DNA of 64,000 bases from CAYNZV01 sp965217095 (GCA_965217095.1 OZ244235.1:6076001-6140000); one strand, 5' to 3'. Shown: positions 1 to 8,872, counted from the stretch's first letter. Notes: generated by a model from the letters alone, not told the origin. Program-made: numbers and translations.

Positions 1-1
1 G

Positions 2-388
2 GAACTCTTCAGACTCAATGTGGATCTGGAGCTCTTCGAGGACGGGGGCGCCCTGTCGTTGGCAAAGCTCCGCCTGGACGGTTTTATCTCGCTCGACGGA
101 GGCGAGTCGGCGACCATCACCACCAAACCGTTCATGCTAAGAGGTGAAGAGGTATACATCAACGTCGACGCCAAATGGGGGGCGATCTTTGCCGAGATCG
201 TCGATGGGGAAACCATGAAACGCTTCTCTTCTGGCTTCACCGTCATTGGCGAACCAATCAGCGGCGATCACCTGCGCGCAAAGATAATTTGGCAGGGAGA
301 GCACGACCGGGTCTTCGAGCGGCCTGTTCGCATCATCTTCGACCTGCACCAGACGCGCCTCTACTCCTTCTGGCTGCAAAAGGAATGA
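2..388 (+). CDS. C-terminal part of a glycosidase-like (GH32/GH43-like) protein, 5' end outside window
   Basis: The frame is open from the window edge, so this is the last ~128 residues of a longer gene. The GTG at 20 is internal, not a convincing start. The segment reads as a beta-sandwich tail: FISLDGGESATITTKPF, then a VYINVDAKWG strand, an EIVDGE turn, and a closing VRIIFDLHQTRLYSFW. The frameshifted gene at 45931-47378 has a tail of the same pattern (VKVRFHLHRATLFGFQ-like end) after a five-bladed-propeller-like domain, so I infer the missing part is a similar sugar-hydrolase-like domain. Substrate unknown. The next gene starts 95 bp downstream on the same strand. Confidence 0.6.
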   Translation, partial: ELFRLNVDLELFEDGGALSLAKLRLDGFISLDGGESATITTKPFMLRGEEVYINVDAKWGAIFAEIVDGETMKRFSSGFTVIGEPISGDHLRAKIIWQGEHDRVFERPVRIIFDLHQTRLYSFWLQKE

Positions 389-483
389 GGCCAGCCGGAC
401 CGCGTAGCGCAGCGATGCCGGCGGCGTTTCGACCGGCGCGGTGCGCTTGACCGGCGGAACCGGTTCTGAACAAAGGAGCTATC

Positions 484-1773
484 ATGACCGTCTTGAGTAC
501 TCGCGATTGGGACTTCTGGGAAGAAAACGGCTACGTCGTCGTACCGAATGCCGTCCCTCAGGAAAACCTGGATGCCGTCGTTGAAGCCATGCAGGTGTTC
601 TGCGGTCGCGACTTCTCGAAGCCGGAGGAATGGTACGGCATTCCCCGCAACCCGGGCAGCAGCCTCATCAACATGATGCGCCACCAAACCCTTTGGGAGA
701 ATCGCCAGTGTCCGCGTATCCACCAGGCCTTTGCTGAGATTCTGGGCACCGAGGCGTTGATCGTCTCGCAGGACCGGGTCGCCATGAATCCGCCCAACCA
801 CGACGACTGGCAGTATAGCGGGTTCATACACTGGGACATGGATTCGACTCAGCGCCCCATCCCACTGCAAGTGCAAGGTGTCCTCTACCTGGCCGATACC
901 GCCGCTAATCAGGGAGGATTTCAATGCGTGCCCGGTTTCCATCGGAAGCTGGAGGAATGGTCGAAAACCCAACCACCCGACCGGCATCCCAAGTGGCCCG
1001 AGGATATGGCAGCCTTCGACGTTCAGTCCATTCCCGGGGAAGCCGGCGACCTGCTCATATGGCACAGCGCCTTACTCCACGGCAATGGCGCCAACTGCTT
1101 CAGTCGCCCCCGCCTGTCCCAGTTTATGCTGATGACGCCGGCCCGAGATCGAACCGGCAGCGGCGTGTTGCCCCTGGCTCGTACCCACGAGGAGGTCGTC
1201 GCTGAAGCCCTCGGCGCCCCGCAGGTTTTGGTGGAGCGCTGGTTGGCCGAACATCGCGGCAGTGACCTGGTGCATGCGCGGATCGAGGAGATACTCGGGG
1301 AACACCCCAGCTACCCGGCCTGGAAGATTCGCTCCAACGGCGACCTGTTCGTCGCCAAGAAATCGTTGGTAAAGCCGGTAGACGAGACCACCGTGGAGCT
1401 TACTCGCGCCGATGCTCAAAGTTTTGGTCTGCCAATCTTGCACCACCTGGAAGAAGGCCTGATCGAATCGATCCTGCGCATTCCGCAGCCGCAGCACGAA
1501 CCGAAACTCAGTTCCGACCAGCTGGCTCGCTTGCCCGATCTACTGCGACAGACTCCGGCCGCTTTCGACCTTGGCGACAGCACCATCTGGAATGAACACC
1601 ATTGGCAGCACACGATTTGCGGAGGAGCGGCCTTTGGATGCGGCGACGACCGCATCTGGAACGAACGGGATGTCGCCTACCTGATGCACGTCGAGTTCGG
1701 TCTAGAGCTCGACGTCCGGGACGCCGTGCTCACACTCTTGGGCCGCAAGCTCGCTGGTGTCGATTCCTGGTAA
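484..1773 (+). CDS. Phytanoyl-CoA dioxygenase (PhyH) family protein with C-terminal extension
   Basis: Fe(II)/2-oxoglutarate oxygenase of the PhyH family, 429 aa. The metal-binding facial triad is visible as H116-W-D118 and a distal His near H199 (LLHGNG), followed by the SRPRLSQF strand that carries the 2-oxoglutarate-binding Arg. The N-terminal WEENGYVVVPNAVPQENL is the usual family opening. An AAAGGAGCT ribosome-binding site sits just before the ATG. PhyH proteins are usually 250-300 aa; here ~200 extra C-terminal residues follow the core and match no domain I recognise. Substrate cannot be assigned; this window holds six PhyH genes. Confidence 0.88.
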   Translation: MTVLSTRDWDFWEENGYVVVPNAVPQENLDAVVEAMQVFCGRDFSKPEEWYGIPRNPGSSLINMMRHQTLWENRQCPRIHQAFAEILGTEALIVSQDRVAMNPPNHDDWQYSGFIHWDMDSTQRPIPLQVQGVLYLADTAANQGGFQCVPGFHRKLEEWSKTQPPDRHPKWPEDMAAFDVQSIPGEAGDLLIWHSALLHGNGANCFSRPRLSQFMLMTPARDRTGSGVLPLARTHEEVVAEALGAPQVLVERWLAEHRGSDLVHARIEEILGEHPSYPAWKIRSNGDLFVAKKSLVKPVDETTVELTRADAQSFGLPILHHLEEGLIESILRIPQPQHEPKLSSDQLARLPDLLRQTPAAFDLGDSTIWNEHHWQHTICGGAAFGCGDDRIWNERDVAYLMHVEFGLELDVRDAVLTLLGRKLAGVDSW

Positions 1774-1830
1774 TCGTAACTTTCCTGCTCCACGCCACGA
1801 GCCGGGATGGATCGGCGGCAGCATGTCAGC

Positions 1831-1912
1831 CAAAGTGGACGGCCATTCCTTATTATCAAACAGAGTCGAGTTCAATCTAAACCCCAACTGATTTTGATAT
1901 TGGGAATACCAG
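1831..1912. repeat. 82-bp dispersed repeat, copy A
   Basis: About 90 percent identical (8 mismatches by eye over 82 bp) to 3920-4001. It lies between a PhyH stop and an SDR start. It contains CCCCAA ... TTGGG arms around an AT-rich core. The minus strand of both copies stays open (reading like YQNQLGFRL), but no gene is supported. Confidence 0.75.
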
Positions 1913-1986
1913 CTGAGAGGAAGCCCGACTACGCGCGCGCATGCGACGACGCTGAGGGCAGAAACTGACTCCGCCACGCAAGCGAT

Positions 1987-2748
1987 ATGGCTGGCAGACT
2001 AGATGGGAAGGTGATTCTGATCACCGGTGCCGGCTCGGGTATTGGACGGGCGACGGCCTTTGCCTGTGCACGCGAAGGGGCTCGCGTCGCTGTGGCCGAC
2101 ATCGACGAAGACGGTGGCTCCGAGACGATGCGTTTGGTCGTGAAGGGTGGAGGAGAGGCGCAGTTTGTCCAGGTTGATGTGACCAAAGCCGGCGAAGTGG
2201 AATCCATGGTCGAGGAAGTGGTGAGCGCTTTCGGGCGTCTCGACTGCGCTCACAACAACGCCGGCGGTGGTAGCTCGATCCGGACCCCCATCCACGAGTA
2301 TCCCGAGGAGGACTTCGACCGCATCATGACCTTGAACGTGAAGGGGGTCTGGTTGTGTTTGAAAGCGGAGCTCAAGCAGATGCTGTCCCAGGGCGGCGGT
2401 TCTATCGTCAACACCGCTTCCATAATGGGGCTGGTGGGCACGCCGTTGGGAAATCTTCCGTACACCGCCAGTAAACACGGCATCGTAGGCATGACCAAGA
2501 CCGCAGCCATCGTCTACGCTGACCAGGGAATCCGCATCAACGCGGTTTGTCCAGCCTACATGCAGAATGCCCTGGAGGAAGGGGGTGGTGACACCGAGGG
2601 ACGGGCGAAGATCCTGGCGCGCCATCCCATGGGACGGGTCGGTAGGTTTGAAGAGGTGGCGGAAGCAGTGGTCTGGCTCTCCTCCGATGCCGCGTCGTTT
2701 GTCACCGGACATTCTTTGCCTGTAGACGGCGGTTACGTCGCCCAATAG
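1987..2748 (+). CDS. Short-chain dehydrogenase/reductase (SDR)
   Basis: Classical NAD(P)-dependent SDR, 253 aa, typical length. The N-terminal cofactor motif TGAGSGIG is at residues 14-21, D38 after the second strand suggests NAD(H) preference, then NNAG, catalytic S145 and Y159-TAS-K163. The C-terminal VDGGYVAQ is the normal family end. It oxidises or reduces an alcohol/ketone of unknown identity. It stands 213 bp after the first PhyH gene and may act on the same pathway. The second SDR (40514) is only distantly similar. Confidence 0.93.
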   Translation: MAGRLDGKVILITGAGSGIGRATAFACAREGARVAVADIDEDGGSETMRLVVKGGGEAQFVQVDVTKAGEVESMVEEVVSAFGRLDCAHNNAGGGSSIRTPIHEYPEEDFDRIMTLNVKGVWLCLKAELKQMLSQGGGSIVNTASIMGLVGTPLGNLPYTASKHGIVGMTKTAAIVYADQGIRINAVCPAYMQNALEEGGGDTEGRAKILARHPMGRVGRFEEVAEAVVWLSSDAASFVTGHSLPVDGGYVAQ

Positions 2749-3105
2749 ATGCCAATCCCGGCGGGCTCGAGACTCCCCACCTGAAGAGGCAGGCTGCTAT
2801 TCGTCGAACTTGCTCCGATACCGTTCGACGTTGGTATCGCGCCGAGCGGCTTGAAAGAGGAGCAGATAGAAAACAACCAGAGTCCGGCATGGGGTCTTCG
2901 TGACGTCGTGAATCACGGATAACGGACAGCCCGCATTGTCTGTCTTGGCCGCGTCGGCGTCGGCGAATAGGAGAATGGGCGTCCGAGCGAATCAGGACCA
3001 GCTTAGTGTGCGGCCACAGGGGTCAGCGCGAATGGGAGGTTGGTTCGCCGATTCACAACACCACAGACGATCCTCTTGATCTGGCTCACTTCATGGGAGA
3101 CAGCC
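2749..3105. other. Gene-free stretch, nothing recognised
   Basis: This 357-bp gap separates the SDR stop from the preferred start of the cupin gene. I see no convincing coding region, hairpin terminator or repeat. An in-frame upstream extension of the cupin gene (from 3040) lacks a ribosome-binding site and has no family-like sequence. Confidence 0.5.
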
Positions 3106-3738
3106 ATGGGAATCGCCGTATACGACTATAGAAATCCGGAACACGTGAAGAATCTCTTCGTCACTTCGGAGATGAGATCGCGAATTCTACGTCTGGAGCC
3201 GGGTCTTGAATTCAACGAGCGTCACAGTCACGACCTGGGGCACGAGGTGTTTCTCATACTGCAGGGCGTCGCTGAGTTCGAGATAAACGGCGAAATCGCC
3301 CGTATCGAGCCCGGTCAACTCTGCTTTGCGGCCGTCGACGAACCCCACGCGGTGCGGGTGGTGGGTGACGAACCGGTGATCATGTACCTCTCGGTGACCC
3401 CGCACATCCTGCCAACGCACACCATGCTCACCCAAAATGGAGAGCGCAAGCCGATTCACTTCGCCGGGCCGGATGCCTACGATGTTGCACTCGATCCCGA
3501 AGTATCCCGCGCTGATCGTGTCGAACGGCAGCGACGGGCGGTAAACGAGTTGGCCGCGCGCGCAAATGCGCTGGCGGAAACGCACTCGAAGGTATTGGAC
3601 GAGCTGGAATCGTCAGAGGCGAATGCCGAAGAGATACGTGTCAGGCTTTGGGAGGATGTCTATCGCGTTTACCGGGACGTGGCGGAGTTCGGAGAGAGTT
3701 GGAACGACCTGGCGTCCGATCTTGGTGCGGCAAGATAG
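3106..3738 (+). CDS. Cupin-domain protein with C-terminal helical tail
   Basis: 210 aa from the ATG at 3106, chosen because GGGAGA lies just upstream and MGIAVYDYRNP begins the conserved part. The cupin barrel spans about residues 25-110. Motif 1 is HSHDLGHEVFLILQG (two His and Glu metal ligands) and motif 2 is GQLCFAAVDEPHAVRV (third His). The last ~70 residues are charged and probably helical (ANALAETHSKVLDELESSEA), possibly a coiled coil for oligomerisation. The enzyme or binding role is unknown. Confidence 0.75.
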   Translation: MGIAVYDYRNPEHVKNLFVTSEMRSRILRLEPGLEFNERHSHDLGHEVFLILQGVAEFEINGEIARIEPGQLCFAAVDEPHAVRVVGDEPVIMYLSVTPHILPTHTMLTQNGERKPIHFAGPDAYDVALDPEVSRADRVERQRRAVNELAARANALAETHSKVLDELESSEANAEEIRVRLWEDVYRVYRDVAEFGESWNDLASDLGAAR

Positions 3739-3919
3739 ACCAGACGTTATTTGCCGAGATCTTGGCCCGAATCAAGCGCTTACGTTATTGTTCTGTCTAG
3801 AACATCACTTTCCAAAGTAAAGCAATGGATACCTGTCTCTAATCAGTGAATGTGCACGTGCAGATCGTGATAATTCGGAAGAACAAGGCCGTGCTTGATG
3901 CAAAAACATGTGCGTGGAG

Positions 3920-4001
3920 CAAAGTGGAAGGCCATTTCATATTCTCAAAAAGAGTCGTGTCCAATCTAAACCCCAACTGATTTTGATATGGGGAATACCA
4001 G
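3920..4001. repeat. 82-bp dispersed repeat, copy B
   Basis: Second copy of the repeat at 1831-1912, same orientation. It lies directly upstream of the PhyH gene at 4033; the AGGAAGCC sequence before that ATG is just outside the repeat. It forms CCCCA ... TGGGG arms around the same AT-rich core. Confidence 0.75.
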
Positions 4002-4032
4002 TTACATTTGCGCCGAAAGCTGGAGGAAGCCA

Positions 4033-4824
4033 ATGTCCGAATTCGTTTTTCCCGAGCTGCAAGGCATAAGCGACGCCTACGATCGGGACGGTTACGCCAT
4101 CGTACGTCAGGTCCTGGATTCCGAGCTGTTGGAGGAGCTGAACCGGCATATCGACTGGCTCATTGAGCGGCACCCTGAGCTCGAGCCGGAGGGCCTCGGA
4201 TGCCACCTGATAGCCGACGACCCCTTCTGGGTCCGTTTCCTGAGCGATCTCCATCTGCTGGATGTAGCCGAAGCACTGATAGGTCCCGACATCGCCCTTT
4301 TTGCGGCTGACTATATCTGCAAACCTCCCGGAACCGGAAAAGGCGTACAGTGGCATCAGGACGGCCATTACTGGCCCCTTGAACCGCTGGATGTAATCAC
4401 CGCCTGGTTTGCCGTCACCGAATCTGTTCCACAAAACGGCGGCGTTCGTGTTATTCCCGGCAGCCATCTCATCGGCCTGCAGAAACATGCGGCAACGCGG
4501 GAAGATCACCTCCTGCTCAAAAAGGTCGATCCAGCTGTTGTGGACGAAAGCAAGGCGATCGATATCGAGCTCGATCCGGGAGACATATCGGTGCACCACC
4601 CGCTGATTCTTCACGGCTCGGAGCCCAACACCAGCGATCGTTGGCGGCGGGGAGGATCTATTCAGTACATGCCGGCCACGACGTTGGTCACCAAGCAGGA
4701 TTGGCCCTGCCTCTTTCTATTCCGTGGCGAGGCGGTGGACGGCATCAACGAATATCGCTCATGCCCGCCTTTCAACGCCGATCGGCACATGGAATTTCGC
4801 AGCTGCGAAACCTGGTTGCAGTGA
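4033..4824 (+). CDS. Phytanoyl-CoA dioxygenase (PhyH) family protein
   Basis: 263 aa from ATG 4033, preferred over the upstream in-frame ATG at 3988 because TGGAGGAAG precedes it and because residues before it overlap repeat B. Fe(II) ligands H108-Q-D110 (WHQDGHYW) and H194 (LHGSEPN) are present, with R near WRRGGSIQYMP for 2-oxoglutarate. The VIPGSH turn is typical of the family. A soluble, cytoplasmic hydroxylase of unknown substrate; closest in layout to the PhyH at 21108. Confidence 0.9.
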   Translation: MSEFVFPELQGISDAYDRDGYAIVRQVLDSELLEELNRHIDWLIERHPELEPEGLGCHLIADDPFWVRFLSDLHLLDVAEALIGPDIALFAADYICKPPGTGKGVQWHQDGHYWPLEPLDVITAWFAVTESVPQNGGVRVIPGSHLIGLQKHAATREDHLLLKKVDPAVVDESKAIDIELDPGDISVHHPLILHGSEPNTSDRWRRGGSIQYMPATTLVTKQDWPCLFLFRGEAVDGINEYRSCPPFNADRHMEFRSCETWLQ

Positions 4825-4858
4825 TCCTTCCCTACGGCTGCTCCGTCCCTGTGCTATC

Positions 4859-6520
4859 CTATTCCACGAGTCCGAACCCCTCTCTAACGATCAGTAGACG
4901 ATTCACAGACAGATCGGCGATGCGGTCCACGGTCCCTGAGGGCCAGCGCACTTCGACCGTGTCCACCCGCGTCCGTTCCCCCAGCCCAAAGTGGGCGCGC
5001 ATATCGTTCTGCGACAGATAACTCGACCCCGAACGAATCTCCCGCAGCTGCACCAGTGAGTCCACCCGGACCCGGATGCGGGCCCCGATGCCCAAACGAT
5101 TGCTCTTTGTGCCCACCGTCTTCACCTGCAGCCAGTGGCGGTCATTGCCCCCCTTGTTGCGCAGAAGATTGGGCTTATCGTCGATGTTGAACACGGCGAT
5201 ATCGATATCCCCATCGTTGTCGTAGTCGCCGAAAGCCGCGCCGCGACTGGACTGCACCAGGGCCAACCCTGGACCGGCCTGCTCGGTGACCTCTTCAAAG
5301 CGCCCTCCATCGTTGCGAAAGAGCTGGTTCGGCTGCCGGTAGTGCTCGGCGTGTCCCTCTACCGCATCGAGCTGCGGGTATATGTGACCGTTGGCAATGA
5401 ACAGGTCGAGATCCCCATCGTGGTCATAGTCGAAAAACGAGGTCCCCCAGCCCAGGGTCGCGTAGGTCGGTTTATACAGACCGGTGGCAGGGGTAATGTC
5501 GTCGAAGTACTTGCCCTGGTTCGTGTACATGGTTGAATAGTCATTGGCAAAATTGGTGACGAAGAGATCGAAATCTCCATCATTGTCGTAGTCGCCCGCA
5601 CCGACCCCCATACCCGCCTGCGCTACCCCGTGCCAGGAGCGCCCTGCGCTCATGCGTGCCCCCACCTCTTTAAAGGTCCCGTCCCCGTTGTTCCGGTAGA
5701 GAAAATTCTGATGGATGTCATTGGCCACGTAGATGTCCGGATCGCCGTCGTTGTCGTAATCCGTGAGACAAACCCCAAAGCCGTAGGAAGGAACCCAATC
5801 CTTCAGTCCCACTTTCTCGGTTACATCGGTGAAGGTGCCGTCTCCGTTGTTGTGGTAGAAGACATCGGGGTCGCCTTTGAGCCCGCGAGGTCCCACGAGG
5901 ACGTTTCCGACACCCCTCCAGACCAAACTCCGCTCTGCCTTGAGGACCTCTTCTATCGGGTATGCCACGTAGTTGGCCACATAGAGATCCAGGTCGCCAT
6001 CCCCGTCGTAGTCCACAAAGGTCGCGCCGGTGCCCCCGCCGTCGTCACCGACTCCGGCCTTGTTCGTGACGTCTGCAAAACTACCATCACCCCGGTTACG
6101 GTAGAGCAGGTTCGAGCCGGTGTTGGTCACGTACAGGTCTGGGTGCCCATCGTTGTCGTAGTCGCCAACGATGGCGCCAACACCCCAACCCCGGTCCCCG
6201 ACTCCCGCACGGGTCGTTACATCCTCAAAGCTTCCATCTCCCCGGTTGCGGTAGAGCACATTGGCTCCCCTCAGCGTCACCCTCCGGTCTTCGATCCTCC
6301 AGCCATTGACCACGTAGAGATCGAGATCGCCGTCGTCGTCGTAGTCGAAGAAAGCCCCTCCGGTGCCGCTGGCCTCCTGGATGTGGTTCTTTTCCAGACT
6401 GCCGCAGTAGGTCACCACATCCAGGCCGGCCTGGGCCGCCACGTCCTCAAAGACGACCTCTGCCCACAAAGCAGTCGAGAGGAGCACTGCTACCGCAATC
6501 ACACACCAGACGTGCACCAT
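4859..6520 (-). CDS. Secreted FG-GAP/VCBS repeat protein with ASPIC/UnbV domain (CRTAC1-like)
   Basis: 553 aa from the ATG at 6520, chosen because it begins the signal peptide MVHVWCVIAVAVLLSTALWA; the longer frame (from 6568) adds a hydrophilic leader. Seven FG-GAP-like calcium-binding blade motifs of the form DYDNDGDxDLYVxN follow, consistent with a beta-propeller. The C-terminus (RVRVDSLVQLREIRSGSSYL ... VEVRWPSGTVDRI) is an ASPIC/UnbV domain. Such proteins are exported and bind calcium; no enzyme activity is established. It is divergent from the leucine-rich-repeat gene at 6681. Confidence 0.88.
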   Translation of the reverse strand: MVHVWCVIAVAVLLSTALWAEVVFEDVAAQAGLDVVTYCGSLEKNHIQEASGTGGAFFDYDDDGDLDLYVVNGWRIEDRRVTLRGANVLYRNRGDGSFEDVTTRAGVGDRGWGVGAIVGDYDNDGHPDLYVTNTGSNLLYRNRGDGSFADVTNKAGVGDDGGGTGATFVDYDGDGDLDLYVANYVAYPIEEVLKAERSLVWRGVGNVLVGPRGLKGDPDVFYHNNGDGTFTDVTEKVGLKDWVPSYGFGVCLTDYDNDGDPDIYVANDIHQNFLYRNNGDGTFKEVGARMSAGRSWHGVAQAGMGVGAGDYDNDGDFDLFVTNFANDYSTMYTNQGKYFDDITPATGLYKPTYATLGWGTSFFDYDHDGDLDLFIANGHIYPQLDAVEGHAEHYRQPNQLFRNDGGRFEEVTEQAGPGLALVQSSRGAAFGDYDNDGDIDIAVFNIDDKPNLLRNKGGNDRHWLQVKTVGTKSNRLGIGARIRVRVDSLVQLREIRSGSSYLSQNDMRAHFGLGERTRVDTVEVRWPSGTVDRIADLSVNRLLIVREGFGLVE

Positions 6521-6585
6521 TACTCTACCCTTCGACTCGTTTGATCCATGTCCGCCGCCAAAAGTCAAAACGCACCAAAAGCCTT

Positions 6586-6600
6586 TGTTATATTAACAAC
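6586..6600. promoter_or_regulatory. Palindrome TTGTTA-TAT-TAACAA between divergent genes
   Basis: A perfect 6-bp-arm inverted repeat sits 66 bp upstream of the minus-strand FG-GAP gene and 81 bp upstream of the plus-strand LRR gene. Its AT-rich context in otherwise GC-rich DNA and its place between divergent starts suggest an operator or promoter element. No regulator can be named. Confidence 0.35.
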
Positions 6601-6680
6601 TATTGACAACGACAGCGCTTGGCCGGTCGAGAAGATGAGAACCTAATGTTCAGGAGGAAGCGCAGATAGAACGGTGGCTA

Positions 6681-7679
6681 ATGGCCCTGCTGCTGAGCGG
6701 CGTGCACAGCGCCTCGGCATGGGCCCAGAACGTTGACTTCGAGACGGCGCGTACCCAGGCAGTAGTGCTGGAGGGCGACTTTGCGATTGGTTCCCAAGAA
6801 GAACTCGACGGGCTGATCGCTGCTGCCGGAGACAGGTCCTTTGTCATTACGGGCAACCTGACCGTGGAGCAGTCTCCTCTCGCTACCCTGGCCGGTTTGG
6901 AAAATCTCATCAGCGTCGGAAGCCTGGTTATCGACCGCAATGCCGCGCTGACCAGCCTGTCGGCGTTGAGCAACCTCACCCGCAGCCGTAGCCTGACCAT
7001 TCGCTGGAATGGGTCTCTGACCAGCCTGGAAGGCCTGAACAACCTCACCCGCGTCGAGGGGTACATGGCAATCGCGAACAATGCTGTGCTGACGAGTGTG
7101 GCGGCGCTGAGTAACCTCACCCACGTCGGGGGAGACCTGAGAATCAGTGGCAATGCCGCTCTGACCAGCTTGGTGGGGTTGAGTAACCTCAGCGGCGTCA
7201 AGAGTCTGACTATTCGCTTCAATGGGTCTCTCGCCACCCTAGAAGGCCTGAACAACCTCGCCCGCGTCGGGGGGGACCTGGTCGTCGAGTACAGTGTAGG
7301 TCTGGTGAATCTGGCGGCGTTGAGTGATCTCACCCGCGTTGCGGGGGATCTGGTCATCGACTTCAATCCTGCTCTGACCAGCCTGGAAGGCTTGAACAAC
7401 CTCACCCGCGTCGGGAGGGACCTGGTAGTCAAGAACCATGGGTCTCTGACTACCTTGGAAGGTTTGAATAATCTCACCCTCGTCGGGGGGGACTTGGTAG
7501 TCAGGATCAATGGCGGTCTGACGAGTCTGTCGGCGTTGAGTACTCTCACCCGCGTCGGGGGGGACCTGGTAATCAATGATAACTCAGTTTTGCCAACCAA
7601 TTCAGCTCATGCCTTTGCAGACAGGCTGGTTGCGGGCGGCTTTACAGGTCAGATCACAATTAGAGCGAATAAACCATAA
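6681..7679 (+). CDS. Secreted leucine-rich-repeat / receptor-L-domain-like protein
   Basis: 332 aa. After a signal-like LMALLLSGVHSASAWA come about ten ~24-residue repeats of the type GGDLVI..N.ALTSLxALSNLTRV. These form a right-handed solenoid like receptor L domains and may bind carbohydrate or protein outside the cell. The repeats are also visible as ~72-bp DNA repeats from about 6930 to 7570. The start is uncertain: a strong AGGAGG (6652-6657) lies 8 bp before an in-frame ATA (6666) rather than before the ATG at 6681. An ATA start would give IERWLMALLL, a better signal peptide. The 3' end is duplicated at 8744-8868. Confidence 0.72.
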   Translation: MALLLSGVHSASAWAQNVDFETARTQAVVLEGDFAIGSQEELDGLIAAAGDRSFVITGNLTVEQSPLATLAGLENLISVGSLVIDRNAALTSLSALSNLTRSRSLTIRWNGSLTSLEGLNNLTRVEGYMAIANNAVLTSVAALSNLTHVGGDLRISGNAALTSLVGLSNLSGVKSLTIRFNGSLATLEGLNNLARVGGDLVVEYSVGLVNLAALSDLTRVAGDLVIDFNPALTSLEGLNNLTRVGRDLVVKNHGSLTTLEGLNNLTLVGGDLVVRINGGLTSLSALSTLTRVGGDLVINDNSVLPTNSAHAFADRLVAGGFTGQITIRANKP

Positions 7680-7701
7680 CAGGCCGAGTAATATTTGCTG
7701 T
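7573..7701 (+). repeat. Direct repeat, copy 1 (3' end of LRR gene)
   Basis: This segment covers the last ~35 codons of the LRR gene plus 22 bp after the stop. It recurs almost unchanged at 8744-8868, in the same orientation. The two copies bracket the sugar-isomerase gene and its upstream region. Confidence 0.85.
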
Positions 7702-7904
7702 TACTGCGTCCATTGGAGCAAAGATGTAGAATTCCCGCTGGATGGCCTGTCGGCACGCTGACCGTGACCATACTGTGGCTGGACATCCACGGCGTGGTGG
7801 TGATTGGCAGTTGAGGTGTTCGCCTCATGGGCCCGGTCAAACCAGGTAGTTCTTCTGAGGCGCGGAGAAGGAGTGTCGACGATGGACAACAGCAGGAGGA
7901 TGTG

Positions 7905-8741
7905 ATGCGGCTAAGTCCAATGGTGGGGATTCCGAAAGACGGCGCGGCCAGGGATTCACTGGTGCAGACGGTAGATCGTTTCTCGGCGAAAACCATATCG
8001 ACCTATACGGGCGGTGACTGGTCCGAAAAGGATGTGATTCAGGCGCGCAGTATTCTGGACGAATGCGGGATCTCGGTGGGCGAATTCTGCTGGATGAGGG
8101 TCGATCTGAATGCCTCCCTGAGTGAGCAGACGGAAGAGTTCAAGCGGCATCTATCTCACGGTGCGCTACTCAAGGCCCATTGCGCCGGTTTTGCCATGAA
8201 ACCAGAGGGAGCCACTCCCTTCGATCCGGTGACGGAAAAGAACTGGGACCGCGAGACCTGGTTGCGGTGTCTCGATCGCGTTGCGGTTCTGCTGCAAATT
8301 GCTCAGGAGCAGGATATGGTGGTTGCCGCACATCCGCATTTGCTCACGCCGTTGAACTCCATCGCTCGATACCGGGAACTGTTGGGAAGCTTCAACACCA
8401 GACACCTGAAGGTGCTCTTCGATCCGGTAAACCTTGTCCATCCGGAGGATGTCTTCAACACCGCTCAGGTTATCAACGACCTCTTCGATGCCCTTGACGA
8501 GGACATCGTGGCCATTCACACCAAAGACATCATCCTGACACACGGATCGGGGGGATTGCTACAACTGGAAGAGACCGTACCAGGTCGCGGCGTCCTCGAC
8601 TACAAGGTCCTGCTGCGGCGAGCCAGTGCGCTGGCGCCCGAGGTGACGATGCAAGTGGAGCATTTCGAGGGGGACGACATCGTCGAGGGTCAGGACTATA
8701 TACGGCGCGTAGCCAGAGACCTGAATCTCACCATCGGTTGA
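7905..8741 (+). CDS. Sugar phosphate isomerase/epimerase-like TIM-barrel protein
   Basis: 278 aa from ATG 7905 (AGGAGGA just upstream, GTG at 7902 possible). The longer frame starting at 7827 has no family-like N-terminus. Xylose-isomerase-like AP_endonuc_2 family: LDECGISVGEFCW, KAHCAG, VVAAHPHLL, VLFDPVNLV, VAIHTKDI and VEHFEG carry the expected Glu/Asp/His metal-site residues at the barrel's C-terminal face. The reaction is probably interconversion of a sugar or inositol derivative; substrate unknown. The stop codon is 2 bp before the second copy of the LRR-end repeat. Confidence 0.82.
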   Translation: MRLSPMVGIPKDGAARDSLVQTVDRFSAKTISTYTGGDWSEKDVIQARSILDECGISVGEFCWMRVDLNASLSEQTEEFKRHLSHGALLKAHCAGFAMKPEGATPFDPVTEKNWDRETWLRCLDRVAVLLQIAQEQDMVVAAHPHLLTPLNSIARYRELLGSFNTRHLKVLFDPVNLVHPEDVFNTAQVINDLFDALDEDIVAIHTKDIILTHGSGGLLQLEETVPGRGVLDYKVLLRRASALAPEVTMQVEHFEGDDIVEGQDYIRRVARDLNLTIG

Positions 8742-8743
8742 AG

Positions 8744-8868
8744 TCAATGACAACTCAGTTTTACCAACCAATTCAGCTCAGGCCTTTGCAGACAGGCTGA
8801 TTGCGGGCGGCTTTACAGGTCAGATCACAATTAGAGCGAATAAACTATAACAGAGTAATATTTGCTGT
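8744..8868 (+). pseudogene. Remnant of an LRR gene 3' end (direct repeat copy 2)
   Basis: It can be read as VNDNSVLPTNSAQAFADR... to the stop, matching the end of the LRR protein with only a few substitutions, but no LRR body precedes it. It starts immediately after the isomerase stop. It lacks the 4-bp insertion (GGCC) found in copy 1 after the stop codon. Confidence 0.8.
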
Positions 8869-8872
8869 GGGG

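Noticed and set aside
5630..6544. 304-aa plus-strand open frame opposite the FG-GAP gene
   Set aside because: It is the shadow of the DYDNDGD repeats read antisense (runs of VVVV/IEIEV); no ribosome-binding site or family.
6930..7570. Tandem ~72-bp DNA repeats, considered as a CRISPR-like or minisatellite array
   Set aside because: The period matches 24-residue leucine-rich repeats in one open frame; no constant repeat with unique spacers.
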